From the NCBI GenBank assembly GCA_005765155.1, contig VCCP01000004.1:3410001-3474000 (forward strand): 64,000 bases of DNA, given 5' to 3'. The DNA comes from Zelopaecilomyces penicillatus. Taxonomy: Eukaryota; Ascomycota; Sordariomycetes; Hypocreales; Pseudodiploosporaceae. This document shows positions 1 to 12,823 of this stretch, in pieces. Numbering within the stretch: position 1 is the stretch's first letter; every line of letters begins with the position of its first letter. The notes under the pieces were generated by a model. The model saw nothing but the letters and a program-made list of their open reading frames with translations, was not told the origin of the DNA and ran no database searches. Position numbers and translations under genes: made by a program.

Positions 1-1098
1 ATTAAGTAATATTAATTATATATTTATATTTAAAACCTAAAGGAAATAATCTATTTAATAAAATATTAAATAAATAAATATAATTAATAAAAATTAAAGA
101 ATAAGATAAAAAATAAAAAGTCTAGAAGATTATAAAAGGATAAATAAATAAAAAAGGAAAATATTTATAAATTAAATATATAATTAAATAAAGATATTTT
201 AAACCAGAATATAATAAATAAAGAAAAAGAAAAAAGCTTATATAAACTATAACAAGCTTAATTAAAGATTATAAATAAAAAAACCCTATTAAAAAGTTAT
301 AGGAAGTATATTTAATAAAAAAATAATAAGAATAAAAAGAGATAAATAAGATATTAAAGATAAATTTATAGATATTATTATCTAGAAAAAAAATAATATA
401 TTTCTAAAAAAAAAGAATAGTATTATTAAAATAAAGAAAAAAATAATTATAAGAATTAAATATCTTACTATGAAAAATAATAAAGAACTTAAAAATCATA
501 AAAATTAAAAGAAACTAATTATTAAAAAAATTCAAATTTAAAGATTTTTAAAAGACTTTAATATAATAAACCATTTAATATTATTAATTAATAATAAAGG
601 CTTTAATCTTAAGATAATAAATTATAAAATAATAGATATTTATTATATAAATTTATTAATTTATTATAATATCGATTATTTTATAAGCCTAAATCTAAGA
701 GAATTAAGAATAGATTATTATATATTAATAATTAAAATATTCTATTATACTAGATTAAATTATAAGGATTATCTAGAATTATTTAATATAATAATTATAA
801 AGCTTAAATTAATTAAAATCCTTATTAAGAAAAAGTAATAATTATAAAATAAATTAAAAAATATTAAGAAATAATTAAAGGTATTTAAAAATAAAATCTT
901 AATTATAAATATTAATTAAATATTATATTTAGAATATATTTTATTATTCTATATTATTAAGATATTTAAAAAGATCTTAAATAAAGAAAGATTAAATATA
1001 ATATATATTATTAATAAATATTAATTATTTTAATAATTTCTAATTATAATTATAATTATATATTATAAAAAATAAAAGCTATTTTTATTAATAGATTT

Positions 1099-1176
1099 AT
1101 TAAAAGAATACTCTTATTTTATTAAAAGAATACTCTTATTTTATTAAAAGAATACTCTTATTTTATTAAAAGAATA
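1099..1176. repeat. 22-bp tandem repeat, about 3.5 copies
   Basis: A 22-bp unit beginning ATTAAAAGAATACTC is repeated three times without visible mismatch (starts at 1099, 1121 and 1143), followed by a 12-bp partial unit. Identity between copies in a region otherwise scrambled by mutation suggests the duplication is younger than most of the decay. No function is evident. Confidence 0.9.
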
Positions 1177-1459
1177 ATTATTTATAATAAAATTATAAAT
1201 AAGATAAATAAACTATTTATAAGATTTATAATATTAATAAATATATATCTTTTATTAATTAATAGATTAAATAAAGATTATTAAAAGAATTATATATTAG
1301 ATTTTAATAAAAATAATCTTAAAAAAGAAATCCTAATATATATTAAAGAATAAAATTTTAATATAAAAGGAATTTAATCTATTATTTAATAAAAAATTAA
1401 ATAAATCTATATTCTTATTTTAAATAGATTATTTATTTTAATATTAAGATAATAAAGCT

Positions 1460-1797
1460 TTATAATTAAAAAAATCAAAACTAAAATAATATTAATAATT
1501 ATTATTATAATAAATATTAAATATAAAATTTAATTAAATTTATTTATTAAAGAATTAAATTTAAATAATATTAAGAGTTTATTAATAAAATAAAAAAAGA
1601 ATAAAATAAAGATATAATAAAGAATAAAAGCTTTAATATATACCTTATTATTATAAAAAGAATCAGATTTAATTAAAATATTTAAAGAAATAATAATAAT
1701 ATTAATATTTAATAATTAAGTTCTTTATAATAAGATTAAAAAAGAAATCTAATATATTATTATTATTATATAAATAATAAATAAATAAATTAAATTA
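1460..1797 (+). repeat. diverged direct repeat, left copy
   Basis: This stretch aligns by eye with about 5310-5642 over its whole length, with many scattered differences and small indels. Shared blocks include TTATTAAAGAATTAAA-like and AAATAAAGATATAATA-like segments. The same-orientation pair is separated by about 3.5 kb and could be the LTRs of a decayed element or two fragments of one repeat family. No terminal TG...CA ends or target duplication could be fixed. Confidence 0.7.
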
Positions 1798-3798
1798 TTT
1801 ATTATATTATATAAATATAATTATTAGAAAAATATAGTATTAAGAAAGGAGATTTATATAAACTAAGAAAAAATTATTAATATTATAATTAAAAATAAAA
1901 TTAATTTAGATAATACTATATAATGAATAAAATTAGATTTATAGATAGAGATTATAACCTTAAAGATTAGATTAACTATAATAATAGAGATTTAAAAAGA
2001 AATAATATAATATATAAAGTTAATTATATAATAAATAAGTAAGTAATAAAGGATTAATTATCTTTTTCTTAGTAATTAATAATTATTTATATTATTTATA
2101 TTAGATTATTAAAATAATTATTCCTTTATTTCCCTTTTAATTAAATTATTAAATAACTAGCTAGATTATTAAATTAAATAGAAAATAAAATTATTCTTTT
2201 TATATATAATAAATTATCTTTATAATTATCTTTATATTATCTTTATAATAATAAAATCTATTAAATAAAGCCTTTTATATATTAATAAGCTTAAAGAATA
2301 ATTATAAAGCTTATAAATATATTAAATAATTTTTATAGTTTATTATAAATAATTTTTTTTAAATAATATTAAGATAAAAATTAAAATTAATTTTTATTAT
2401 TTTTATTATTATTATTAAAAATATATATTATAATATATTTATTTATTATAAAGAAAAGCTTTATTCTTTTTTTAAATTATTATAATATTTTATATAATAA
2501 AGCCTTTATTATAAATATATTAAAATATAAAAGGAAAATCAAGATATAAAAAAATAGAATTATATTTAAAAATAGATTTTTATAAGATCTTATAATATAT
2601 TATTTTAATAATTAAAAAAGTTTAATATTAAAAGATTAAAAACGTTTTAAAATAAGATAAAATAGTTATAATAAAGATATTAAATTAATATAATATTTAA
2701 TAAGATTTATTAATATATTATTTATAAAGCTATTAATAATTAAAAGTTAATAAATCCTATTATAATTCTTTTTTAAATAATAAGGCTTTTAACTTTTTTA
2801 TAAAACTAGCTAGCCTTATTAAATTATTTATTATAAATAAATTACTTTTTAAATATAAGATTTATTTTTTAAATTATTAAAGATCTTTTATAGAATTATT
2901 TATTAAAATAATAACACTAATTAAATATTATCTTAATACTATTAAAATCTATATTAAATCTTATAAAGTATATAGTTTAATTAAATCTATTTTTTTTAAA
3001 TTAATCTTATATTAAAAAAGTCTTAAAAGATATTTTTAAAAAAATGGAATTATTTATAATATTTATTATATTAATAAGAATTAATAATAATTAAATATTT
3101 TTTATTATTTAATTTAAATATTATAAAATATTATAAATATATTATATAAATTACTTTAATATAGATCCTTTTATATAAATAATTAATCTATATATTATTT
3201 ATATCTTTATTTTAGAATTTAAAGATATTAATTTATATATTATAATTAAGATTTTAAGATTTTTAAAAAAAAACTTAAGGTTATTAATTTTAAAAGATTT
3301 ATAAAAAGAATAAGCTTCTTTAATAATTTTAATAAAGAAAATTATAAATTATAAATAATCTTTTATTTAATTAATATATTAGATTTTAAATATACTAATA
3401 ATTAAAGGATTTTAATATTAATATAGATTATTAAGAATAGCTTTAATTTATTATTTTTTTAATAAAATATCTATTATATTAAAGCTATTAAAAAGAATTA
3501 AATTATTATTATCTTTTATAAAGATATATAATTAATTTAAATAAATAAATAAAGAATTAATTCTTTTAATAAAGATTATAACTCTTTATATAATATTATA
3601 TTTATAATTATAATATAAAATAATTATATAAAAAAAAAGCTTTTTAATTTAAATAGAATATTTATAATTAATAAAAATAATATAAAAAATATAAAAAATA
3701 ATAATAATAATAAATATAAATAAATATTAATTAATATAGATTATTATTATAATAGTATATAATTTATAATATAAATATTAATAAAACATAATAAAGAA

Positions 3799-3998
3799 TA
3801 AAGTATAATAGGATTATAAGATATAAAGATATATATATCTAAAATAATATATAATCTTTAGATATATAATACTTCATAGCTTACTTTATCTATTATATTA
3901 ATAATAAATAAAGCAAGCTAAAAAGTATTATATATCTAAGGGTTATATACTATTTTAAATATATATATCTTTATATCTTATAATCCTATTATATAAAG
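3799..3998. mobile_element. foldback/MITE-like element with 5-bp TSD
   Basis: Two inverted arms, about 3804-3888 and 3907-3993, are near-perfect reverse complements separated by an 18-nt spacer. The outer ends read TATAATAGGATT and AATCCTATTATA. Immediately outside both ends lies the same five bases, TAAAG (3799-3803 and 3994-3998), which looks like a target-site duplication. The element is about 190 bp and has no room for a transposase, so it is best described as a non-autonomous foldback or MITE. The arms differ at a few positions, mostly C/T or G/A, as RIP would produce. The superfamily is not assigned. Confidence 0.75.
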
Positions 3999-5309
3999 TA
4001 TATTAAAATTAAAAGATATATTAATTATCTTTTAATTAATAAAAAAAATAGCTTTTAATTAAAAAATATTTTATTTTAAGATCTTAATTAATAAATAATA
4101 TTATCTTAATTCTTTTTTTTTATAATCTTTTAATTTTAGTTTTTATAAAATAAGTTTTTTTTTATATAAAAAGATTATTAAAATAAAAAAAAATTAAAAA
4201 ATTTAATTAATTATTAATTTATATATAATAGATTTAAAAAAAACTTTAAACTTAAAATAATAATTAATAATATAAAAGCTTTATTTAAAGTTATAAAATT
4301 AGTTTTTAAATATATATAAGCTATTTTTAATTTAGCTTTTTAATTAATTTTAAATATTATTTTTATAATTTTATAAATATTAATTAAAATTAATAATTAA
4401 AATATAAAAAGAATATAATAATTATTTAAATAAAGATTATAAAAAATAAAAATAAATTATTTATATTATTAATATATATTATTAATAAAAATTAAAAAAT
4501 ATTTAATAAATTATTTAAATATTTTTAATATTTTAAAATTATTTTAGAATTTTAAATTATATTTATTTAAAAACTTTAAAAATATTAAAATAAATACAAT
4601 AATAATATATTTATATTATTTAATTTTATTTAAAATAATAAATTAAAATATTTAAATATATTAAGTTTTATATAAAATCTTATAATAAATAAAGTTAATA
4701 TATAATAATAAATTTAATTATTAAATTATAATAAATTAAATTATTATATAAATAAATTATTTATCTTAAATATTCTTTTTAAAGAATTATATAATATATG
4801 ATTAGCTTTTTATAAAGAGTTTTTATAAATTTAATAAGCTTTAAAAGCTTTAAAAATTAAGATTTATTAAAGCTTTAATTAAATTATTAATAAATTTATT
4901 TTTAATTATAAAATATTTTATTTTAAATAATCTTTAATTAAATCTTAAACAATATAACAAGATATTAATAAAATATATTATATTAATAAAATATATTAAA
5001 TAAGATATTAAATATTATTTATAAAAATTATATTTTATAATATAAATATATAAGCTATTTAAAAAGATTTTTATTTTTATAAAAAAGTTTAAAAAGTTAT
5101 ATTTAATTCTTTTATACTTTTTATTAATACATTAAATTAAACCTTTATATTAAAAAGAGTTATAATAATTTATATTTATATATTTTAATAAATAAATCTA
5201 TTAATTAATTAAAAAATATTTAAAAACAAATTTATTTATTATTTTATAATTTATAATATTATTAATATTTAAATAATTTAATAATTAAAAGATTAATTAT
5301 TTAATATTT

Positions 5310-5642
5310 TTATAATTAAAGAGATTAAAACTAATATAATATTAATAAATATTTTAATAATAAATATTTAATATAAAGATTAATTTAATTTATTTATTAA
5401 GGAATTAAATAATAATAGTATTAAAAATCTATTAATAAAATAAAAAAAGTATAAAATAAAGATATAATATAAAATAAAAATATTAATAAATATTCTATTA
5501 TTATAAAGAGATCTAAATATAATTAAAAGATTTAAAGAAATAATATTAATATTAATAATTAATAATTAAATTCCTTATAATAAGATTAAAAAAGAAATTA
5601 AATATATTATTATAATATTATAATTAATAAATAAATAAATAA
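5310..5642 (+). repeat. diverged direct repeat, right copy
   Basis: This is the partner of the repeat at about 1460-1797. It ends within roughly a dozen bases of the point where base composition returns to normal (about 5655), so the edge of the repeat appears to define the edge of the RIP-mutated block. Confidence 0.7.
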
Positions 5643-5835
5643 AATCTTTTAATAACCTGTATATTATTATAATCCTTATACTTTTCTTAATCTTGTTAAT
5701 ATAGATTAACTCGCTTTATATATTATATATACTAAAGATTATTTGCTCTCCAGATGCGGAATATCAGTGACTACCTCTTCGTATCCACTCTTGTCAAATT
5801 GGACACTATTTTCAAGCTCTTTTCAAGCACCCAGC

Positions 5836-6639
5836 ATGAGTAACAGTTGCAAGTCCTGCCGAGAGCTTCTAGTTGCGCAGCTAGAACAAGACGGATATGA
5901 CGGCCCACTGCTACTAGACGACTTAGAGCTTGGCTGCGGTTGCCATTTCCACTGGTGAACAACCTCCCCCGTCATTGGATGAACGTCATACTAACTTTGT
6001 ATCAGGCAATGCTTAATGGACGATGCTCCTACAATATTGCTCTCTCTAAAATGTCCAAGCTGCAGTTCATATTTACCAGTCAGCGAGACTAGTCCCTCCG
6101 CTTCTAATTCCTCTATTCAAGCACCCCCTATCTCGACTATTTTTGCCAACTATACCAACGAAGGTGGTTTCCAAGAGCACTTGGATATTTTAGCACCCAT
6201 AACTGAGGAAGCCTACATCTTCAACCACCCTGAAGCTCTTCCGGCAAGAGCTCTCCATTGCATGTGCTCAGAAGGCGACATCGAAGGCATTGTCGAGCTA
6301 GTGCATGATATCAGTGATCGGCGGCCAGACTTACTTCCTATTATCTGCTACCAAGATCCCTTGTCAGACATGAAGAGTGGTCTTCACCTTGCCATCGAGC
6401 ACGCTCAGAAAGACGTGTTATGGCTGCTTCTTTGGCTCTGCTCAACATTGTCAACATCCTCGTTCCCCGAGGCCGTTCGCCTGACTGCTGAATCTTCCAA
6501 ACTTGGTCGCTTCAGCGTTGGGCCAGATTGTGACATACGGTGTCTGGAAACTTCACAAGGTCTAAGGGCAGAGCACCTGGCCCAACAAGTGCAAGGAACT
6601 TGGTCTACATTTCTACAATCAGGAGTGCTTGCTCCATGA
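5836..6639 (+). CDS. RING-like zinc finger / ankyrin protein
   Basis: Two exons, 5836-5954 and 6006-6639, joined across a 51-nt GTGAAC...CAG intron, give a 250-residue protein. The N-terminus has CKSC, then CGCHFHWQCL read across the splice, then CPSC. This is a C-x2-C ... C-x-H-x2-H/C ... C-x2-C arrangement like a RING-type zinc site. The middle and C-terminal part contains an ankyrin-like helix pair (SGLHLAIEHAQKDVLWLLLW) and a conserved-looking tail (DIRCLETSQGLRAEHLAQQV). It resembles small fungal ankyrin-repeat proteins; the exact function is unknown to me. The ATG chosen is the one just before the first cysteine pair; an in-frame ATG at 5743 would add 31 residues. It is the only gene inside about 47 kb of RIP-mutated DNA, yet its codon use and CpA/TpG content look normal and it has no stops. 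Confidence 0.75.
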
Positions 6640-7430
6640 CGTGCGGGTACATGAACCTGCGATTGCATTTCGGTTTGAGACAGAGAATTAAACGCACTAG
6701 ATAAGTCCAAAATCTGTCGTTGGCATCTAGACCCAATGTTGTGCACTTATTTCGGAACAAAAAAATGAAAAAGTTCAACAATGAAGGCAACCTCATCTAT
6801 GACAAAGCAACAGTGATCATGTTACCTTCGTAGGTTCTCGACCGTAGTATAGAAATATTAACGAAACAACCAAACAATGTGCATTCTTCAAACTTCACAT
6901 GCATTACATGCTCGGTGGCAACTCTGGATACCACTGAGGCGACAAAATCGGCCAGAGTTTTGGCCATAAACTAATGACTCTGAACAATCTGTTAATTATC
7001 TTGTGGACGTGATACAAATATTCGTTTGCCGCCAGCGCAAGGCATCCAGATTTCGGCGTGGAGATGCCCCTGCCATCTTTCAAGCCGGGACAACCTCTAA
7101 GATTGCACATGTCATTTTGTGATGGGATAGTTTCGGATGGCCATACTGCTGATAAAACCAAGTGCCGTTTGCATGAATAATGAGGCCCACTTACAACTGT
7201 CCTCGATGGGATACTATAAGCCAAGCTTACCATTTAACGGTTGACTTGGAACCTACGTATTGTCTCAATTGTTGAGCTACCGCCAATACGTTGCACGACG
7301 ATTCATTATTGCCTAGGACTTAAAGTATACTGCGCTACTGTTATATTCGGTTAGCGCTTTTTAAAGTTTCCGCCGTATTTCTGATACTATTCTGGTTGAA
7401 TTTATACCGGTATACGCTAACTGATTAATA
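6640..7430. other. island 3' flank, no gene recognised
   Basis: Normal-composition sequence follows the ankyrin gene until A/T saturation resumes near 7430-7450. Short open frames exist on the minus strand, but none has a recognisable motif, a convincing splice structure or a supporting start. It probably contains the 3' UTR of the upstream gene and formerly unique intergenic DNA. Confidence 0.6.
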
Positions 7431-10400
7431 TTAAGAGTAGGAATATTAAAGCATTATTATTTATATTTAATCTTTTTTATTAATCTTTATAAAGGGATTT
7501 TTATTTTAGATTTATAAGATATATATAGAAATTAATAATTTTAACAATTATATAAATAATAAAGCTTATATTTTTTTTAAAAATCTTTTAATATATAATT
7601 TATAATATTATTATCTTTTTTATAATTATATATTATATATTATATTAATATTAATTTTAAAATATTTATAAAGTTAATATAATATATATTATTATATAAT
7701 AATTAAAATTTATTAATTAAGATTTATTAATTAATAAAAAAATATCTTTTAAATAATTATAGAATCTTTAAATATTATATAATATTAAAATATAAGCTTT
7801 ATATTAAATAATATTAATCTTACTATTATAATTATTAATTATTTAAATATATTATTATTAATTAAATAATAAATCTTTATATTTTAAAATAATTTTTTAA
7901 TTTATATATTAAATATATTTTAAAATTAATTAATATAAATATAAATATTTTAATTTAATAATTAAAATTATATAATAAGCCTTATTTATATAATTATATA
8001 ATATTATTAAATATATATTAAAGATTTAAAATTATATAAAATACAATTATAATTTTAAAGATAATTTTAAGCTTAAGATAATTTTTAAAAAATATATTAA
8101 GCTTAAAGAAAATAGGTTTTATTAAATTATAATAATATAATATTATCTTTTTTATTAAATACTCTTATAATATTTTAAATAATTCCTTTTTAATTAATAT
8201 TAATTTAAATAAAACTTTTTTTATTTTAAATATTCTTATTTTTTTTGAAATATTCTTATTTTTTTGGAAATTTCTTAATAGTTTAATTATCTTTTATTAG
8301 TTTATTTAATAAATTTATTTTATATATTTTTAAGGATTTAGTTTTTATTTAAAATCTATAAATAAATTATCTAAAAAAGATTATTATTTTTAAATATATT
8401 TCTAAATTAATTAATATAATTAGTATTTTTATCTTTTTTAATACCTTGATTCTATTCTTTATTATACTTATATTAAATATATTAAATCAAAATCTAAGTA
8501 TTTTAATTAATAGATATATATAAAAAGATTTTAAAGATAAGATTATTAATTATAGATTTTTAAAGAGCTATAATATTTTATATAAATACTTATAATAACT
8601 CTTAAAATTATTATTAAAGATAATAATATTATTAATATATATCCTAATAAATTCTTTATAAAGATATAATCTTTAATTTATAAATTATTATATAAAAGCT
8701 AGATTATTTTTAAATACTATTAATATAATATAAGATATTTTTAATCTTTATAAATTAATTATAATTATTCTATATTAATAATTAATAGAAAGATATTAAT
8801 ATGTTTAATATTTATATATATTTTTTATCTTTTAATAATAATATTATCTTTTTTTATAAAGAAATAAAATTAATATCTAATATAATAATTTTATTTAATT
8901 ATCTTAAATTAATAATTATTCTTTTTTTTAATTATTTATAATTTATTATTATATAATAAAAATAATATAATTAAAAGATATTAGTTTTCTTATCTAGCTT
9001 ATATATCCTTAATTATAGAGATTATTTATTATAGTATTAAGAAACTTTTTATCTTTAATTCCTAATAAATAAGGCTTTATTATTAGTTTTTTATTTTATT
9101 AATCTTTTATTAGATTAATTCTTATTTTATCTTTTTTATCTATTAAGATTATATCTTAATTATATTATATATTATAAGATTTAATTAGTTTTATAATAAT
9201 AATAGCCTTTTTTAGAATTTTTATATATATATAGATTTCTTATTTAATTTTTATCTTATTTAATTTAATTAATTTAATAATAGATTTTTTTTTAAGATTT
9301 TTAGTATTATATTTATTTATTAAATATAAATTAATTTTCTCTTATAATTTATTTATAAATAGGTTTAATACTATAATTATTTTATTAAATAAATTAAATT
9401 TATTATTTATTATATTTATATAGCTTATTATTATATTAATATTTTCTTATAATTTAATATAATATTTATATCTATTATAATTATTTAAATATCTTAATTT
9501 TTATTTATATTAATATTTTATTAATTTATCTATATTATTTATTATTATAATCTAATTTATTATAAATAATATCCTTAATATATCTAAGATATAAATATAA
9601 TCTATAATTAAAGTATTCTTTAATATAAAATAATATATTCTTTTTATAAAATATAGATTATAATAATTAAGATAAGTATAATTTACTAGGATTTATTTTT
9701 TAAATCTTAAAGGAATTATTATATTTTATAATATTATTATTCTTTAATAAATTAATTTATATTTTATTTATATTTTAAAAGGTATTAATATATTATAGGT
9801 AAGATAAATTTATAATCTCTTTTTTATTAATAAAATATTAATATTATATTTATTAATAAAATTTATTTTTAATAATATATTTAGTTTTAAGTCTTTTATT
9901 AATTATATATTAATTATAAAATAAATATATATTATATTTTTATTAATTTATTTAATAATATAAAAGTTAAATCTAGCTTTATTAATAATTTTAAATAGCT
10001 TAATTACTTCTTATATTAACTTTAGCTTATATATTTTATAAAAGATTATATTTAATAAGTTTTATTAAAGCTATACTTTATTAATTAATATATTTAAGTA
10101 TATTATATTAATTATAATAATTATTATTATTTTATTTAATATAAATCTTATATTAATTTTTAAATAATTATATCTTATTAATTCCTTATCTTTGAATTTT
10201 AATTTATTTTAATAATTTAATCTTATTAAAAATAAAGATATATATCTTCTCTAGATTTTCCTTTATATAAATATATTAATTTAAAATAAATTATTATATT
10301 CCTTTTATTTAATTATTTTAATAATATAATTAATTTATTAAATATAATTTTTCTTAATATAATATAATTATTTATAAATATATAATATATTAATAAAGAT

Positions 10401-12423
10401 CTTATCTTAAAATATATATTATACTTTAAATAATCCTTTTATATATCTTTCTCTTTATTATCTATATATCTAGATAATAGAGTGGATAGTTTAAAAGGAA
10501 GAATTTATTAAGATAAAGATTTTTTTATTAAAATAAATATTAAGGATAATTTATAAGAAGAATTAAAAAAGATTTTATTAATATTATTTAAAGTATAATA
10601 GCTTTTATTAAAGTTATATATAATAAATTTAAATATTATCTAATACTTAATTATCTTTAATTATTATTTATAATTTTTAATACCTATATCTTTAATATTA
10701 ATATTAATATCTTTATTATCTTTATTTTAATAATATATATAATTTTTTTATATTTAATATTTAAATATCTATTATTAATATTAAATAAATTAAATATTTC
10801 CTTTATTTTAATAATAGTATTAATTATTTTTTTAATAGATATTATTATTAAATCTTAATTATAATATATTATAAAAATTCTATATTTATTAATTTAATTT
10901 ATTATAAGAAAGTATAAATCTTAATTACCTTTAAGGATTTATTTAATCTTTATTATAAAAAAAACTATTTAATCTTTAATTTATTTAATTAATTAATTAA
11001 TTATATAATCTTATTTTAATAAAGCTATTTTATATATTTTAGCTTAATATAAAGGTTTAATTTATTTATTATAGATTTTTATTTTAATATCTTTATTAAT
11101 TAAATTATTAATTATTTTAATTATAATATACTTAACTATTTATCTTTTTAAATATATATATTAATTTAATTACTTTAATATTATTTATTTTATAATACCT
11201 TAATATTATTATATTAAAGGGTAAATTAAATTTAATTAGTATTATTTATTATATTTATTATTTTTTATAAATATAATTAAGATACTTTATTAGATTTATA
11301 TCTTTTTATAAATAGAAAATCAGCTTATTTAAGGATTTATTTAAATAAGTATAAATTTAATTTAATTATTAATTAATTATTAATTAATTATTTTAAAGCC
11401 TATTACTCTAGTTATTTAAGGCAGCTTTAATATTTATTCCTTAATATTAATATTTTAATAATAGTTTTATTTTAAATATTTTATAATTAATAGTTTTTTA
11501 ATAGTATTAATTTTATTTATTTTAAATTACTTTTATAATATTATAATTTATATATTAATAGACCTTTTAATATTTTAATATTATTATTTTATTATTATAT
11601 TTATCTATTAATATAATACCTTATTATAAAATAATTAAGAAAGATTTATATATATTATTTTAATATAAGATAAATAAATTATATTATCTTAAATACTTTT
11701 AATAAAAATATTTATATTTCTTTAAATTATATTATTTTTATAAATAATAAATAAATTTACCCTTTTTTCAACTTAATTTAAAGAGAAATAGGATAATAAA
11801 TTTTTTAGGTTTTAATAATTAAAGTATATTAATTAATAATATTTAATAATTCCTTAACCCTTTTAATATCTTTTTTAAAGATAATAATTATATATAAATA
11901 CTTTATTTATATAAAATTAATAATATATTTAATAATTAATAATTTATTATTTATTATTTATTTCTAGATTCCTATTTTAATAATAAATATATTATTAATA
12001 GATTAAATTATTAAAAGAGAAGAATTTATTAAATAAAATAAAAAACTTTTTTAATAATAGTTATATAAGAATAAAGATTATATAATTATTATAAGTAATT
12101 ATTATCAATTATTATATATAAAAAGAATACCTTTATTCTTTTATTTAATCTAGTATTTTAGCTATTTTATAATCTGATTAAATAAATAAATAAATAAAGA
12201 AATAAATAATTTAATTATTTAATTATTATAATATATATAATATCTGATAATATAATCTAATAATTATAATATTAATTAAATATATATATTATAAAAGTAT
12301 TTTTTTATATTTCTATTATTTAAATCTTATATTCTATTAAATATTAGATATTATATATTATATATTTATTTATATAGCTTCTTTTTTTAATCCTTATATA
12401 TAAATCTCTTTATATTAAAGCTA
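7431..12423. other. A/T desert, pyrimidine-rich segment
   Basis: This is A/T-saturated sequence with CpA, TpG and CpG nearly absent. The plus strand is visibly T-rich, the opposite of the purine-rich sense strand in the Copia relic further right, so any decayed coding strand here is more likely the minus strand. I could not read a protein family or define repeat ends. Confidence 0.7.
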
Positions 12424-12823
12424 GTTTAATAACTGGATTAAATATATCCCTTTATTAATTAATTAAGCTATAGCTATATAAGCTATACTTAAAGGGATAA
12501 AACTATATAAATAGATAAGCTATACCTAGAGCTATTTAAACAGATAGATATTATTAAATTTAAGTTTTTCCCTTATCTATCTAAGAATTTTCTAATATAT
12601 TTAAAAAATTAGCTATTAAAAAACTATTTTCTTTATTTAATTAATTATAAAATAATTAATTAATTAATCTCTTAACTTTATTATATTATATTATTATTTT
12701 ATAGCTTTTCTTATTTATTTAATTTTTATAGATTATACTAATTATATAATTACCTTAAAATTATATTATAATTTTATAAATAGTATTAATATTATTATAT
12801 ATATTATTTTCTCTTTATTAAAA
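12424..12823 (+). repeat. lone LTR-like copy of the Copia-relic repeat
   Basis: This segment aligns over about 400 bp with the two repeats at about 24762-25211 and 30277-30725. Shared blocks include TTTAATAACTGGATTAAAT, the CTATAGCTATATAAGCTATA region and the closing TTTCTCTTTATTAAA. The first 50 or so bases of the other copies are not recognisable here. Sequence to the right does not match the internal part of the Copia relic, so this is probably a solo or truncated LTR. Confidence 0.7.

Larger units (their letters stand above)
1..5655. other. A/T-saturated desert, left block (RIP-type)
   Basis: This block is almost pure A and T; the first 60 bases contain only six G or C. The remaining C sits nearly always before C or T and the remaining G after A or G, so CpA, TpG and CpG are nearly missing. 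That is the expected end state of repeat-induced point mutation in fungi. No open frame of useful length exists. Within it I see a 22-bp tandem repeat near 1100, a diverged direct-repeat pair (about 1460-1797 and 5310-5642) and a foldback element near 3900. The plus strand is purine-rich up to about 2000 and more mixed afterwards. It is inferred to be decayed transposon sequence; no protein family could be read from it. Confidence 0.85.

Noticed and set aside
1099..1176. CRISPR-like repeats
   Set aside because: Units are contiguous without unique spacers, and the organism is a fungus.
6405..7233. Minus-strand open frames in the gene island (113, 63 and 109 codons)
   Set aside because: They overlap or follow the plus-strand ankyrin gene and show no motif or plausible splice partners.
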